Source: Coffea arabica (lineage: Eukaryota > Streptophyta > Magnoliopsida > Gentianales > Rubiaceae). From it: a stretch of DNA of 64,000 bases. The stretch spans positions 4,712,001-4,776,000 of the forward strand of contig NC_092310.1 in assembly GCF_036785885.1 (NCBI RefSeq). Reading direction: 5' to 3'. Shown one piece after another: positions 34,539 through 47,000 of this stretch. The notes below the pieces were generated by a model, which searched no databases, was not told the DNA's origin, and saw nothing but the letters and a program-made list of their open reading frames with translations. The position numbers were made by a program, and so were the translations under genes. The number at the start of each line of letters is the position of its first letter. Position 1 is the first letter of the stretch.

Positions 34539-34573
<35 letters not shown>

Positions 34574-34998
34574 ATGCCCTCTTAATTTTCTTCACGATTT
34601 TCTGGCCAAACCTTCAATCTTTTCTCAATCACACCCTACAGATTTGTCGTCATCATCATCGGCAGTACATTTCCAAGTTATGCTTGTTAATTTGGGGATT
34701 CAATTAGGGTTTCTTCAAATTGTAATTTGAGGGCCAAAGGTGAAATGTGTATTTTGGTGGTGGTCCCCTATCCTTTTACCTTCAACCGGTAATGAAATGT
34801 GTTTTTCGATTTTGCCCTTAAAAATATGACCACGTGAGGGGGGCGTGCTATTTTTAGCCGGAGAAATGAGCAAAAACGAGCAATAGGACCAAATTGGCTC
34901 ATAATTTAAATGTGAATGATCATTTTGGCTGATTTTATATGTTAAGGACTAAAAAAGTGTTTTTGGTAAATGTTAGGGACCAATTTGGTAAATTACCC
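33714..34998. mobile_element. MULE-type element (candidate Pack-MULE)
   Basis: 1285 bp flanked by a perfect 9-bp target-site duplication TTAAGATAA (33705-33713 and 34999-35007), the Mutator signature. Terminal inverted repeats are about 215-225 bp, nearly identical, starting GGAAAATTTGCCAAATTGG on the left and GGGTAATTTACCAAATTGG on the right strand, and running to the CCGGTAATGAAATGTG motif. The interior 33940-34780 is much richer in GC than its surroundings at 34180-34500 and has overlapping open frames (34218-34514 +, 34114-34350 -), which suggests captured host exon sequence. I cannot name a source gene. A (TG)n run lies at about 34543-34570. Confidence 0.82.
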
Positions 34999-35007
34999 TT
35001 AAGATAA

Positions 35008-36250
35008 AGTACACATCATTCAGGGAGATTCTTTCTACTACAGCTCAGCCAAAAGCGAACATGTCAGCAGTTTCCAAATACAAAGAGTTATAAAACAACG
35101 TTCGTTCTACGCTGATTACCGAAGATTTGTGTTAAGCCAGAAAAAGAATCAACAATAGTGGCAAAACTTTAAATAATCAATCCACCAAAAACAAAGAACC
35201 AATTCAACTTCATGAGTTCGGCAACATTTACATTAAAGAATTCATCACTATACACATTCCAAATCATGCTTTTAGGACAGCTCCTTCTCTGATTTTCCAG
35301 CTCTTTCTAGGACATTCCTTCTGTTATTTTGTCACAAACCCTGCAATAATAAATTTTTTTATAGCTCACTAAAGATAACCAATGATGAATGTAGGATTTT
35401 GGTTTGGAGAAGAGGGGGGCGAAAGATCAAACAACAAGTGACCAAAAAAAAATCAAAACAAATAATGCACATTAACTTGAAATCAAAAATTTAAAACCAA
35501 AGTTTAATAGACGATAACTAACAACAAAATATTTTTAATAGTAAAAGATAAAGTCCAAAGCAAAATATGAAAATTAACTCACAAACCAGATAAATATTAA
35601 CTAAATCCAATAAAAAAAATTAACCCTTTACAAATTAACATAAAACTTCTAAGACATAAATTTAGAATAAGAACAATTGATAAATTAATAATTGTCAAAA
35701 AATTTCTAAATCACAAACCTAAAATAAGTATAAGTGTCTAAAAAATTAATAATTATGATATAAAATACAAAGCAATTGTAAAGAAAAAAAATTAGAGTTG
35801 CCTTGGAAAAAAACGTTGGAGTTTTAGGAATGGTGGATATTTGAGATAAGTTAAACGAACTTGGGAAAGGATCAATGCATACTTGGATGATTAGATCATT
35901 GCTTTAAGTGTTGGCTTTTGACTAATATTTCATGTCAATCATGTATAAATAGAATTATAAACATCGAAATTCTTTTTTTAAGTTGTCAATTATTTAAGGA
36001 TGGATACGCTAAATACATTACAGTTGATAATGGTATTTTAGTACAAGAAAAACTAGAGTGGGTATTTTAAGACATGTTATGAAAGAGAAATTAAAGGAGA
36101 TAAACTAACGGAAAAAAAAAATTGTTGAGGGGAAAAAGTGTTAAGTCTTCTATTTTTTTTTTTTTATCTAAAACACCTCACGATCTTCAAGTAAGTATGC
36201 ACTTCAATATAATTATCACCTCTTGATCTTTAACCAATTCTGTACTTCAA
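35008..36250. other. AT-rich intergenic DNA
   Basis: No gene supported. A short local duplication (ACTTCAATATAATTA) occurs at about 36200 and 36245. Confidence 0.5.
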
Positions 36251-36259
36251 TATAATTAA

Positions 36260-36696
36260 GGGTAAAAAACAAAAAAACCCCCTGTGATAAGCCTAATACA
36301 CAAAAAAACCTCTTATGATTTCAAAATATACAACACGACACCTCATGCTTTGAACTGAATTGTAAAGGTGACGGAATTCGTTAAATTTAACGGAAATGAC
36401 TTATTGGAACCTAAAAAAAAAATTTTATACTTAATTTTTATCAAATATACCTATTCTACCCCTTAATCCTCAATTCTCTCTATTTAGAGAATAAAACAAA
36501 TGATTTTTTTGAGTTGTCTTTTGCTTTATTATATCAGGGCATTTTGGTCATTTTGTTCATTTCCGTTAAGTTTAACGGATTCCGTCACCTTTACAATTTA
36601 GTTCAAAGCATGAGAGGTCGTGTTGTATATTTGGAAACCATGGGAAACTTTTCTGTGTATTAAGTTTATCACAGGGGACTTTTTTGTTTTTTACCT
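36260..36696. mobile_element. MULE-type MITE
   Basis: 437 bp with inverted ends (left GGGTAAAAAACAAAAAAAC, right GTTTTTTACCT) and extended inverted similarity that includes GTGACGGAATTCGTTAAATT and its counterpart AACGGATTCCGTCACC. Flanked by a perfect 9-bp TSD TATAATTAA (36251-36259, 36697-36705). Non-coding. Confidence 0.8.
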
Positions 36697-36705
36697 TATA
36701 ATTAA

Positions 36706-37273
36706 TTATCAGGGAAAGTGATATAGCCCGTCTCATACTGCATGTCAAGTTTTTGGGAAATCTTGTGGGCTTCATACTTCCCATACCCCCACCCCATGGG
36801 GGATCCATTGTTGAAGGTAAGGTAAATTTGCGGTCCAGCATACGAAATGAAGTATGAGGCTAGGTCCGGTATCCGCTAACCACTAGATTATGGTTTTTGG
36901 GCCCATATAAGTTATACCATTTAAACTTTTACTCATGACGTACTTGTTGTAAAATTCCTATTGAATGGAACCCGATTATAGGGAAAAATTATTTGTTGAT
37001 GGGTTTTGGAATTTAATTATATGAAAAAAAAAGAAACAGAACCAAAACATTCCTTTGGATAGCTTTTAAGAAATAAACAAAAATAACAAAAGAAACTTTT
37101 TGAAGAGTAATCTTGTTTGTTATATTTTGCAATATTAAAAAAAGATCTCACACTATCGACTTTTATTATATTCTTAACTCTCGCACAAAAATCTCACACA
37201 TTCTTACTTTCATTTTGAGTGAGGGTCGAGACGGGAAAAAAATTGAATTGAAGACACCAAAAAGGAAAAGAAA
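36706..37273. other. Intergenic DNA left of the copia element
   Basis: No coding sequence supported. 36860-36900 on the minus strand holds a tRNA A-box-like phrase (TAGTGGTTAGCG), a weak hint of a SINE that I do not call. Confidence 0.4.
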
Positions 37274-37487
37274 TGACAAAGAACGGTAGTTCTATTCATT
37301 AGAAAAAAAACTATATTGCTCTGGTACAACCGATAGCTTATATAAAGAATAAAGCAGTAGACTCCTAGTCTAAGTAGTAGCAGACTCCTAGACTAATTCT
37401 TCTAGAACTGGAGTTAACTAATACAACTAGTTTCATATATGAACACAAAGACCAATAGATAAGAGATGCGGATGAAGTCCGCTAACA
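37274..37487 (-). repeat. 3' LTR of the copia element
   Basis: 214 bp. On the minus strand it begins TGTTAGCGG right after the purine tract and ends TTTGTCA. The U5 end recurs at 52862-52902 next to the PBS, which proves it is the LTR. Confidence 0.85.
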
Positions 37488-37494
37488 GCCCCCC

Positions 37495-40490
37495 TCAAGC
37501 TGGAGTGTGGAGGAACGAAACACCAAGCTTGCCCAACAAGCGTTGAAAGGAACTAAAACCAAGCGCCTTGGTGAACAAGTCAGCAGGTTGATCCTCTGAA
37601 CGAATGAAATGGGTACAAAGCTCATTGGACTGAATCCGTTCACGAACAAAGTGACAATCCAACTCAATATGTTTGGTACGCTCGTGGAAGACAGGATTGG
37701 CAGCAATATGAAATGCAGCTTGGTTGTCACAAAACAGATGCATCGGCTGCGAATGAGGAATGGTGAGATCAAATAATAAAGCTCGTAACCATAACAATTC
37801 ACTGGTGGTACCGGCCATGGCACGATATTCGGCTTCAGCAGACGACCGGCTCACAGTTGGTTGTTTCTTAGTACGCCAGGAGATAGGCGCATTCCCAAGA
37901 GAAATGTAACAACCCGTGATAGAGCGTCGCGTCTTAGGACAAGCACCCCAATCAGCATCACAATAACCAGTGAGTTGCAAATTGTTTTGAGAAGGGAAAA
38001 ATAATCCCTGGCCTGGAGAATTCTTAATGTATCGAACGACCTTCATTGCTGCATCATGATGATCTAATGTAGGGGAATGCATGTACTGACTCAAAATATT
38101 AACAACATACAATATATCTGGTCGTGTGATAGTGAGGTACAAAAGGCGACCCACAAGACGACGATAAGATGAGGGATCAGTCAAGGGCGTACTGGTTGAA
38201 CGCCCCAATTGGTGTTGTTGAGACATTGGGATCGGACTAGGTTTTGCACCACTTAGACCGGTATCTGTTAAAATATCCAGAGCATACTTTCGCTGACTCA
38301 AAAAAATTCCTTCAGGATTCCTGGCAACCTCAAGACCGAGGAAGAATTTAAGGGGGCCAAGATCTTTCAGATGGAACTGTCCATGCAAGAATTGTTTAAA
38401 TTTTTGGCATTGAAAAGAATCATTTCCTGTATTTATCATATCATCAACATACACCAGAACTGCAAGAAAATTGGTATTAGTCTTCATGGTAAATAGAGTA
38501 GTATCTGCTTGAGACTAAATAAAACCATATTGTTTGAGAGCAAGAGTTAATTTAGAAAACCACTCCCTGGATGCCTGTTTAAGGCCATAAAGTGATTTAT
38601 GAAGTCGACAAACCCTCTTGTCACCAGATGGTAAATATCCAGGAGGAGGGATCATGTATATTTCCTCATGTAAATCACCATGGAGAAAGGCATTATTCAC
38701 ATCAAGTTGATGTAATTCCAATTTTTAGCCGCAGCAACAGCCATTAAACACCGCACTGTAGTTAGCTTTGCTACAGGAGAGAATGTCTCAGTGTAATCCA
38801 GTCCCTCCTCTTGGGTATATCTTTTAGCCACTAACCGAGCTTTATAACGCTCCACAGTACCATCTGACTTATATTTAATTTTATACACCCATTTACAACC
38901 AATGGCTTTCTTTCCTATTGGCAAGAGTGCAAGATTCCATGTATGATTTGCAGCTAAGGCATCAAGTTCAACTTGCATGGCAGACCTCCACTTTTCATCT
39001 TGACTAGCCGCAGAGTAAGTAGAAGGCTCAAACTCGGTTAATAAGGCTGCAAGAAAAGCTTGATGGGATGGAGAAAAGCAGTGATTGGAGATATAAGAGT
39101 TAAGAGGATAGGGAGTACCTGAAACTCTGGAAGTGGAAACTGAATTGGAGTGGCAGGAACCATTAGGGTAATCACAGACATAGTCTTTTAGGTAAGTAGG
39201 TGGTCTTTGGATCCGCTGTTCTTGGCGTGATGGAGAAGTCTGAATCTCTTCAACACGATTATCCGTAGCAGAGAACTCATGATTAGGACTTGAGGAAAGA
39301 GTGGCATCAAAATTATGCATTTCAAGACCAGAATTAGAAAGAGAATCAACACATTGATCATCATTATCAAGAATTGGTGAGGGAGTGTTAGGTGTTAAAG
39401 CGGAAGGAATTTTGAAAGGAAAAGAGGTTTCATGAAAGTGTACATCACGGGGAAAAAAGAATCTTTTTGTCTCTAAATCATAAACTTTGAAACCCTTTTT
39501 ATTTTGAGGGTACCCTACAAACACACAGGGCCTAGACATGGGTTGAAACTTGTCCAAGAGTTGTAGAGGATTAATAGCATAACATAAACAACCAAATACT
39601 CTAAAATGATTATACGTTGGTGGCTTGCCAAAAAGCACTTCAAAAGGGGTTTTACCTCCAAGTGCTGATGTGGGGAGTCGATTGAGAATATATGTAGCAG
39701 TTAAGACACATTCCCCCAAAATTTAATGGGCAAGTTGCTCTGAAACCGAAGAGCACGAGCCACATTAAGGATGTCTCTATGCTTTCTTTCGACAACCCCA
39801 TTTTGTTGAGGTGTACCAGCACAAGAGGTTTGATTAACAATCCCTTTATTTCTAAAGAATAATGCCATGGCCCCTTCAGTAAGTTCTAGTGCATTGTCGC
39901 TTCTGACTTGTTTAATTTGAAACCCAAATTGAGTGTGAATCAAAGAATAAAAATTTTGAAAAACATGAGAAGCTTCATTCTTGTGTTTTAATAAATATGT
40001 CCAGACTGCTCTAGTACAGTCATCCACAAGAGTTAAGAAAAAATGAGCCCCCAGAACTTGAAGGTGTTTGATAGGGTCCCCATATATCAATATGAACCAA
40101 ATGAAAAGGAGTCATAGATTTATGAATGCTTGGAGAAAAAACTTGTCTAGAAGCCTTTGCCAAAGGGCACACAGTACATTCTTGGCAAATTTTATCAGAA
40201 CGAATATGAGAAAAGTTGGGTATTGACGCCAACCGGTCGTGTGAAGGATGTCCTAGCCTTTGATGCCAGAGAACAGCGGATCCTGTAGCAGTATTCGCTT
40301 TGCCATGACGTGACTCATTATAGTCTGTGGTAAAGTAGTAAAGACCATCCCGTTCCTTACCTACCCCAATCAGTTTCCTCGAGCGTAGGTCCTGGACAAC
40401 ACAAAAATCAGGAAAAAAATAGGGCAACACAATTGTGTTCTTTAGTGAGACTACTGATAGAGATAAGATTACAATGGAAACTTGGAGCAT
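37495..40490 (-). pseudogene. Copia pol: GAG-pre-integrase, integrase, RT, RNase H (broken)
   Basis: Adjacent minus-strand frames read, in order: the GAG-pre-integrase zinc region (WHQRLGHPSHDRL), the integrase core with D (HIDIWGPY), D (VRSDNALE) and E (NGVVERKHRD) all kept, the RT ([35 protein letters not shown], and the YVDD box), and RNase H (YCDADWGACPKTRRS, SAEAEYRAM, DNQAAFHIAANPVFHERTKHIELDCH, shortened here in sense). Lesions: frame changes near 40440, 40060, 39710 and 38705 (one base lost in the NW-ELHQLD region) and an in-frame TAG at 38515-38517 where a Q would fit. By family it would copy and integrate the element; this copy cannot. Confidence 0.9.
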
Positions 40491-41816
40491 GCAAAATATT
40501 ATGCAAAGTAATTAGGGAGTTTAAATGATGACTACCATATTCGCAGAGTTGCTTCACAGTGCCATCAGGTAGGAATATATTAGTGAATTTTTTTGATTTA
40601 ACTAGGTCAAACAAAAAAGTTTTATCACCTATAAAGTGATGAGTAGCACCTGTGTCTAGTAACCAAGTGCAACAAGAGGATGAGGAATTTGGAGTTAAAG
40701 GATGGGTTACGTTACCAGCAAAATTAACCAAGTCAGCATTTTTGTCACTTTTCAACAATGACAAAAGTTGCTCATACTGTGCGGCTGTCAAACCATTAAT
40801 TGGAGTAGTGGAATTTGAGGAAGTTGTTGTATCATCCGAGCACACATTTGCAGCGGTGGGATTTTTCCTAGAAGACTGCCAATTATTCGGATACCCTATA
40901 AGCTCCCAACATCGATCCATTGTATGGCCAGCCTTATTACAATGATCACATCGTAATTTGGGTTGTTTCGAAGATTGATTTCCATTCTGACGTGGTTGGC
41001 CTTGCTGTCGCCGAACACGAAGCATCTCAGAACTGTATTGAGATGGTTGCCGTCTACCTGAACTAGATCGTGGCTGCTGAACATAGAAAGCTCCTGCCCC
41101 ATCAGAATCGTGTGGACTAAGAAGACTCAGTTGCTTCTCTTCCGTCTTAACCATGTTAAATATACGATTAAGGGAAGGGAGAGGCTCAGTTGCCAATATT
41201 TGAGATCGAATGGTTTTAAATTTTTCATCCAATCCCATCAAAAATTGGTGTGAGCGCTCTTTGTCCCTTTCAGCAAGCCATTCTTTCAGTCCCCCACATG
41301 AGCAATTTGGAGGGTTTGAATAGGCACTCAACTCATCCCATAAGGCTTTAAGTTTGGAGTAAAAAGTGGTCACTGAAGCTGTTCCTTGAGTAGACAAAGC
41401 AATGTCCTTTCTTATTTCATAGATTCTGGGTTCATTGTTTTGACTAAAACGTTCTTCCAAATCCACCCAAAGTTCCCTAGCCGAGTCATGATAAGTGATT
41501 GAATTATGCAGATCCGGGCTAATCGAATTGATAAGCCATGAAAGAACAAGCCCATCACATTTACTCCAAAACAACGCTTCACGGCTTCCAACTTTCGGTT
41601 GTGGCAATTCTCCATTCACAAATGGGATTTTATTTTTGCTTCTCAAAGAATTCAAAATATTTCGTTTCCACCGTTGGTAATTGTCACCGTCAAGCAACGT
41701 TGGAACTAACGAAGCATTGGTGTAATCAGCAGAGTTCAAAAAATATGGGGAACTTGGATCACGGAACATCTCCTGTCGAGGAATCTCCTAGATTCTGTGA
41801 TTCGTTTTGCTCCGCC
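40408..41816 (-). pseudogene. Copia gag and protease (frameshifted near its start)
   Basis: The gag start lies at 41816 (MAEQNESQNLGDSS), but that frame stops after 19 codons; a one-base shift at about 41770 brings in the long frame 41769-40408. It encodes the copia-type gag domain (LDGDNYQRWKRNI, SWLINSISPDL, FYSKLKALWDELSAY), a CCHC zinc knuckle (CDHCNKAGHTMDRC) and the aspartic protease active site (WLLDTGATHHF). Gag coats and packages the RNA; the protease would mature the particle. The frame is lost again near 40440. Confidence 0.88.
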
Positions 41817-41873
41817 ATTATTCCAAGAATGTAATAAGAAGCAAACACAAAAGAGAAAAATGGAGAGTAGAGC

Positions 41874-41983
41874 AGGGCGACAGTACCGAGGCTGCTGATA
41901 TGGGAGATCGTGAAGAAGAACAACTCCCTTTTGATTAAGGAGCTTGGCAACGGCACCGCTAGCGTCAAGTCAACCAAGGGGCC
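41874..41983 (+). pseudogene. RPL28: 60S ribosomal protein L28 fragment, 5' part (RPL28 retro-sequence)
   Basis: Read on the plus strand this gives ATVPRLLIWEIVKKNN followed by LGNGTASVK, the N-terminus of plant ribosomal protein L28. The initiator codon position reads AGG rather than ATG (41874-41876). It is cut at 41983 by the Tat element; the TSD base pairs line up so that the sequence continues in frame at 52615. It lies on the strand opposite to the surrounding copia genes, between copia gag and PBS. No intron interrupts it, so it derives from mRNA or from intron-free DNA. Confidence 0.85.
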
Positions 41984-42454
41984 TGCAGAGGCCCCGTCCT
42001 GGGCCTGGGCACGTGGCAGCCCAGGTGCGGCCGAACTGGGCCTTGGCCCCAGGCCCCGGGTAGCCATCCTGGGCCGCGCTGCTAGGGCTCCTGGAGGGGG
42101 CAAGCGTCCATCCCGAAGAGGTCGGGGATAATCCCCCTGATTGCGGGATACCGACTATTCGGGGCAAGTCCCGAAACGTACGGAGGTCGGACTCTCTCGC
42201 AGGTATAAATGATAGCACACATCAACTGTACAAGGTACGCTCACTATTGGCAAATTACTCCGGACCGCTTGTGCTTCCCGTGAACCACACTCACCGAAAA
42301 ACTAACTTGACCGTCGGAGTGCCCTCGGGGACCACCCTCGGGCCCCCCTTTGTTAGCTCGTTCTTATCTGTTTTGCAGGCTTGGGACCAACTCTGCCATC
42401 AGCACCCCGAGCTGATCAGGTCAGCTCGGTCCAGAGAAGCTCAACGCTTCTTCA
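41984..42454 (+). repeat. 5' LTR of the Tat element
   Basis: 471 bp, GC-rich in its first half, with TATAAAT at 42204-42210. Ends TTCTTCA directly before the PBS. Confidence 0.95.
42204..42210 (+). promoter_or_regulatory. TATA box in the Tat LTR
   Basis: TATAAAT in the middle of the 5' LTR, about 250 bp before its end; the equivalent lies in the 3' LTR near 52359. Expected promoter of the gag-pol RNA. Confidence 0.55.
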
Positions 42455-42456
42455 GT

Positions 42457-42465
42457 TGGCGCCGT
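42457..42465 (+). other. Primer-binding site (tRNA-Asp-like)
   Basis: TGGCGCCGT two bases after the LTR, with the following TCTGTGGGAA also shared with the element at 8766. Confidence 0.7.
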
Positions 42466-42499
42466 CTGTGGGAACCGAAAGGTAAGTAAGATAGTGTTG

Positions 42500-43891
42500 A
42501 TGGCCAGAACGCGATCCAAGCGCACGGTATAAAGCACCGGCCCTGGGGGCGGTGAGAGGTCCCAGCGAAAGGAGGCTGAGGCGTCTCGGGGAGCCGGGGG
42601 CTCAGCCCTTTCAGGGGAGCGGAGGCAGCAGATCTTCCAGTTCGTGGCGGAGAATCTCCCCATACTGGAAGATATAATCCGACAGGCGAAGGAGGGAGAT
42701 GGGGCTGGGGGTGCACAGACCTCCAAGGCCAAGGGGAAGGAGGAGGAGTCACCCCCTGACCCTTCGGAGGATGAGTCACGAGACCAGCCCCCCAGGAGGA
42801 AACGACCACGGACTCCACCTCGCCCGCGAGCCTCGGTGGTCGGAGACAGCGATGGGTATTCCCGCGACCGGTCCGCGAGGAGCCGTCCGAGAGACCCCTC
42901 CCCACGGAAGCCCGCACGGAATGGGTTCGAGCGTTCCCCTGCTCGGTCTGTCAAGAGCCGACCTCGCGACCCCCTTCATTTGGAACCTGCCAGGGATGAG
43001 CTCGAGCAGATCTTGAGGCCCCGGCTGTACGAGAACAACTACGTAACCTCGCCCTTTACCCGGGAGATAGAGGACTACCCGCTACCCCGCAGGTTTAAGA
43101 TTCCGAGCATCGAGATGTACGATGCCTCTACAAACCCGGAAGACCACCTTTCGGTCTTCGTGACGCATATGCGCCTGCAAACCGCCGCGGACGAAGTCCG
43201 CTGCAAAACTTTCCCTATGTTCCTGAAGGGGAAAGCACGGCTCTGGTTCCAGGGACTGGCACCGGGGTCTATACGGAGTTTTCCCGAGCTGGCTCGGCAG
43301 TTTGCAGCCCAGTTCGTCTTCTCGAAGGTTTATGCGAGGAACGCAACCCACCTGATGTCCATCAGACAAAGGCCCGACGAGTCGCTGAGAAATTTCATGA
43401 CCCACTTCAATGCGGAAAGCTTGCAGGTCAGGGACAAAGACGAAAAAGTGGTAATGGCCGCCTTCACAAACGGGCTCAGGGTAGAGGAGCTTTTCTACGA
43501 TCTGGCCAAGAAGCCTGCCGTAAACCTGGAGGAGCTCCTGCGCAGGGCGCACGAGGCCACTAATGCTGAGGATGCAGGTCGGCTGAAGAAAGAATCAGAT
43601 CAGGAGCTCGGAGATCGGAAGGGTCGGACAAACCCCCCAGAGGGCAAGGACGTCCCGACCAAGAAAAACGTCTTCGACCGACTCTCGAAGGAGAAGGCCC
43701 CTGCACCGCCGCCACTCCCAGAGAAGACCTACACCCCTCTGACACGGCCCAGAGCCCAGATCTTGACTGTTATGGAGGCGCAAGGGCTGGGAGATCGGCC
43801 GCCCAAGATGGGGACGCCCTGGAACAAAAGGAACCAGGACCGATACTGCGCCTTTCACCGCGACGTCGGACATGACACGGAGGGATGCTGA
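42500..43891 (+). pseudogene. Tat gag with one early stop
   Basis: The ATG at 42500 opens MARTRSKRTV, then a TAA at 42530-42532 interrupts. The same frame continues through the ATG at 42644 to the TGA at 43889-43891. The protein resembles gag of the element at 8766: a basic RS-rich N-terminus, a capsid domain (MFLKGKARLWFQGLAPGSI, AAFTNGLRVEELFY) at about residues 215-345, and a variant zinc knuckle C-x2-H-x4-H-x4-C (YCAFHRDVGHDTEGC) right before the TGA. The conserved run ALRKEIENPIQRGF continues after the TGA, so that stop is also a lesion and normal gag-pol read-through is lost. Confidence 0.85.
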
Positions 43892-44079
43892 GCCCTGCGT
43901 AAGGAGATCGAGAACCCGATCCAGCGCGGCTTTCTAGGACGGTTCGTACGCCGACCAGGTCGGGAGCCTGAGCGCAACCACTACGGAGATAGGTACGAGG
44001 GACAGCGTCGCGACCGCCCAGAGCGGCGTGACGCTCCTCGGAACCACTCCCCCGACCTGGACGGCCAGAACCTAGCGGG

Positions 44080-47000
44080 GTGATAAACACCATCGCTGGG
44101 GGCCCCACGGGAGGAGATAGTCATACAGCTCGGAAAAACAAGCGACCACCCCCCGAGGGGGACGACTCCTTGAAACGTTTGCGCATGAATGAGGAGATCA
44201 CCTTCGGGCCGAGGGATGCGGTCCCCCTAGCCTCCGGGAACCACGAGGCCATAGTGATAGACGTGGTAACCAACAACTACCGGGTAAAGAAGGTGTATGT
44301 CGACCAAACTAGCGCGGTTGACATTATGTTCTATCGGGTGTTCAAGGAGCTCGGGTTGAAGGACGACCAGTTGACACTGGTTCGAACACCCCTGGTGGGC
44401 TTCACCGGGCCACCAATTAACCCGGAGGGAATGATCACCCTGATGGTCACGGTAGGGCAGGCCCCCAAATGCCGGACCATCCCTGTCAATTTCGTGGTGG
44501 TCAAGCAGTAATTCTCGTACAACGTGTTCCTGGATCGGCCAGTTCTGAATACCCTCCGAGCTATTCCGTCTACCCTCCATCTCAGTGTGAAGTTTCCCAC
44601 TCCAGGAGGGATAACCGAGGTGCACGGTGATCCAGAGGTGGCCAGAACTTGCTACTTGGCCACGCTCCGCGGGCCGGAGAAGGTGGTCGCCCAGACGACC
44701 AGTTTGGAGCCCTACATCCCAGGGGACGAGACACAGCAGTTGAGCACACAGGACGAAATTGAGGAATTCCCCTTGAGGGAGGAGCGACCCGACCAGGTCC
44801 TCCGCATCGGGGCATTGTTGCCGGCCAAGGAGAAGGAAGGCTTGAAGGCCCTGTTGAGGGAGTACTCCCAGGTCTTCGCATGGATGGTGGAGGACATGCC
44901 CGGGATTCCAACGGATCTGGCAGTCCACCACCTCGACGTGGATCCTCACTTCAAACCGGTGAAGCAGAAGAAAAGGAGTTTCGCCCCCGAGAGGAATGAG
45001 GTGATCAAGGCGGAGGTCGGCAAGTTGCTGGAGTCCAAGATCATCCTGGAGGTCTATTACCCGACCTGGTTGGCCAATCCCGTCCTAGTCAGGAAGGAAG
45101 ACCAGACTTGGAGGATGTGCGTAGACTTCACGGACCTTAACAAAGCCTGCCCAAAGGACTGTTTTCCCCTGCCAAGAATCGACAGGTTAGTAGACTCTAC
45201 CGTGGGTTTTGACGTTTTATGCTTTCTGGATGCCTTTAAGGAATACCACCAGATAGAGATGGCTGAGGAGAATCGGGATAAGACCTCCTTCATCACCGAG
45301 GAGGGAACCTACTGCTATAGGACCATGCCGTTCGGGTTGAAGAACGCGGGAGCTACTTACCAGCGCCTGGTCAACAAGTTATTCCAAAATCAGATCGGCA
45401 AAAACATGGAGGTCTATGTGGACGACATGATCGTCAAAAGCCGAACTGACCAGCGGCTCATACCCGACCTAAGGGAGATCCTGGATATCCTACGGGAGAG
45501 CCGGATGCGCCTAAATCCGAGGAAGTGCACCTTTGGAGTCAGATCGGGAAGGTTCCTGAGTTTCCTGGTGTCCCGAGAGGGAATCCGGGCCAACCCGGAT
45601 AAACTCCAGGCCATCATGGACATGGCTCCTCCGAGGAACGTGAAGGAAGTCCAACGGCTCACAGGGAGGATGGCCGCCCTAAGTAGGTTCCTCTCGCGCT
45701 CCGCGGTCCGGGGGCTGCCCTTCTTCCGAGTCTTGAAAGGGCCTAAGGATTTCCACTGGACAGAGGAGTGCCAGAAAACCTTCACCGACCTGAAGGCCTA
45801 TCTGGCTGAGTTGCCTACTTTGACCGCCCCGGAGCTAGGGGAGACTCTGTTCCTCTACCTGTCCGCCTGCAACGAGGCCATCAACGCGGTTTTGGTGCAG
45901 GAGGACGGGGGGGTTCAGAGACCGGTGTACTACGTCAGCCGCGCTCTACAAGGGCCAGAGACGAGGTACACGCCGGCGGAGAAGCTGGTCCTTGCCTTGG
46001 TACACGCTGCCCGCAAACTCCGCCCCTACTTCCAGGCTTACAGCATTGTAGTCCTGACTGACCAGCCCCTGTGTCAGATACTCACCAAGCCCGAGGTCTC
46101 GGGCAGGATGACCAAATGGGCCGTCGAGCTAGCCGAGCACGACATCGGCTATCAGTCTCGCAAAGCCATCAAGGCCCAAACCTTGGCGAACTTCCTTTCT
46201 GAGGGGGCTAGCTTGAGCCTAACCGAGTTAAGCCCCCTGCACAAGGAAATACTGCCGAAGGAGCCCTGGGTATTGTTCGTAGACGGGGCCTCCAGCAAGG
46301 AAGGAAGCGGAGCAGGTCTGCTACTCATCTCACCTACCGGGGAAGAGCTGACCTACGCCCTCCGATTGGACTTCCCCGCATCTAACAATGAGGCCGAGTA
46401 CGAGGCCCTGCTCACCGGACTGCGGATAGCCCACCAGATGGGAATAACCGCGATCCAGGTCAGGAGCGATTCTCAGCTCGTCGTCCTTCAAGTCCTCGAG
46501 GAGTACGAAGTCAAGGAGGATGTCATGAAAAAATATTTGGCCAAAGTGCGAGAGGCGGTAGCTCTGTTCGATACCTTTGAAATCGAGCGGGTACCAAAAT
46601 CGCAAAACAAGCACGCAGACGCCCTGTCAAAACTGGCATCTTTCTCATTTGTACACCTGAATAAGGAGGTTCTGGTAGAGGTGGTAAAACAGAAAAGTAT
46701 CGACCAGGTCCAGGTCCTGGCTATAGACAGCTCGGCCACTTGGATGACACCCCTCGTGGACTTCCTCAGCTCAGGTGTCCTCCCAGAGAACAAAACCGAG
46801 GCCCGCCGGATCCAGTTCAGAGCTGCCAAGTACGCCTACGCTGGGGGAACCCTCTACAGGAGGTCTTACTTATCTCCCTGACTAAAGTGCGTGACGCCCG
46901 AGGAAGGTAACTATGTCCTCCGCGAGGTACATGAAGGGTTATGTGCGGCACATGTGGGGTCCCGAGTGTTGGCCAAAAAGTGCCTTCTCCTGAGCTACTT

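Noticed and set aside
34543..34570. (TG)n run as a special feature of the MULE
   Set aside because: Ordinary microsatellite; noted only within the element.
36720..36910. tRNA-derived SINE on the minus strand
   Set aside because: Only an A-box-like TAGTGGTTAGCG is visible; no B box at the right distance, no tail and no target duplication.
44227..44949. 240-codon minus-strand frame inside Tat pol
   Set aside because: It is a shadow of the GC-rich pol codons; the plus strand clearly encodes protease and RT.
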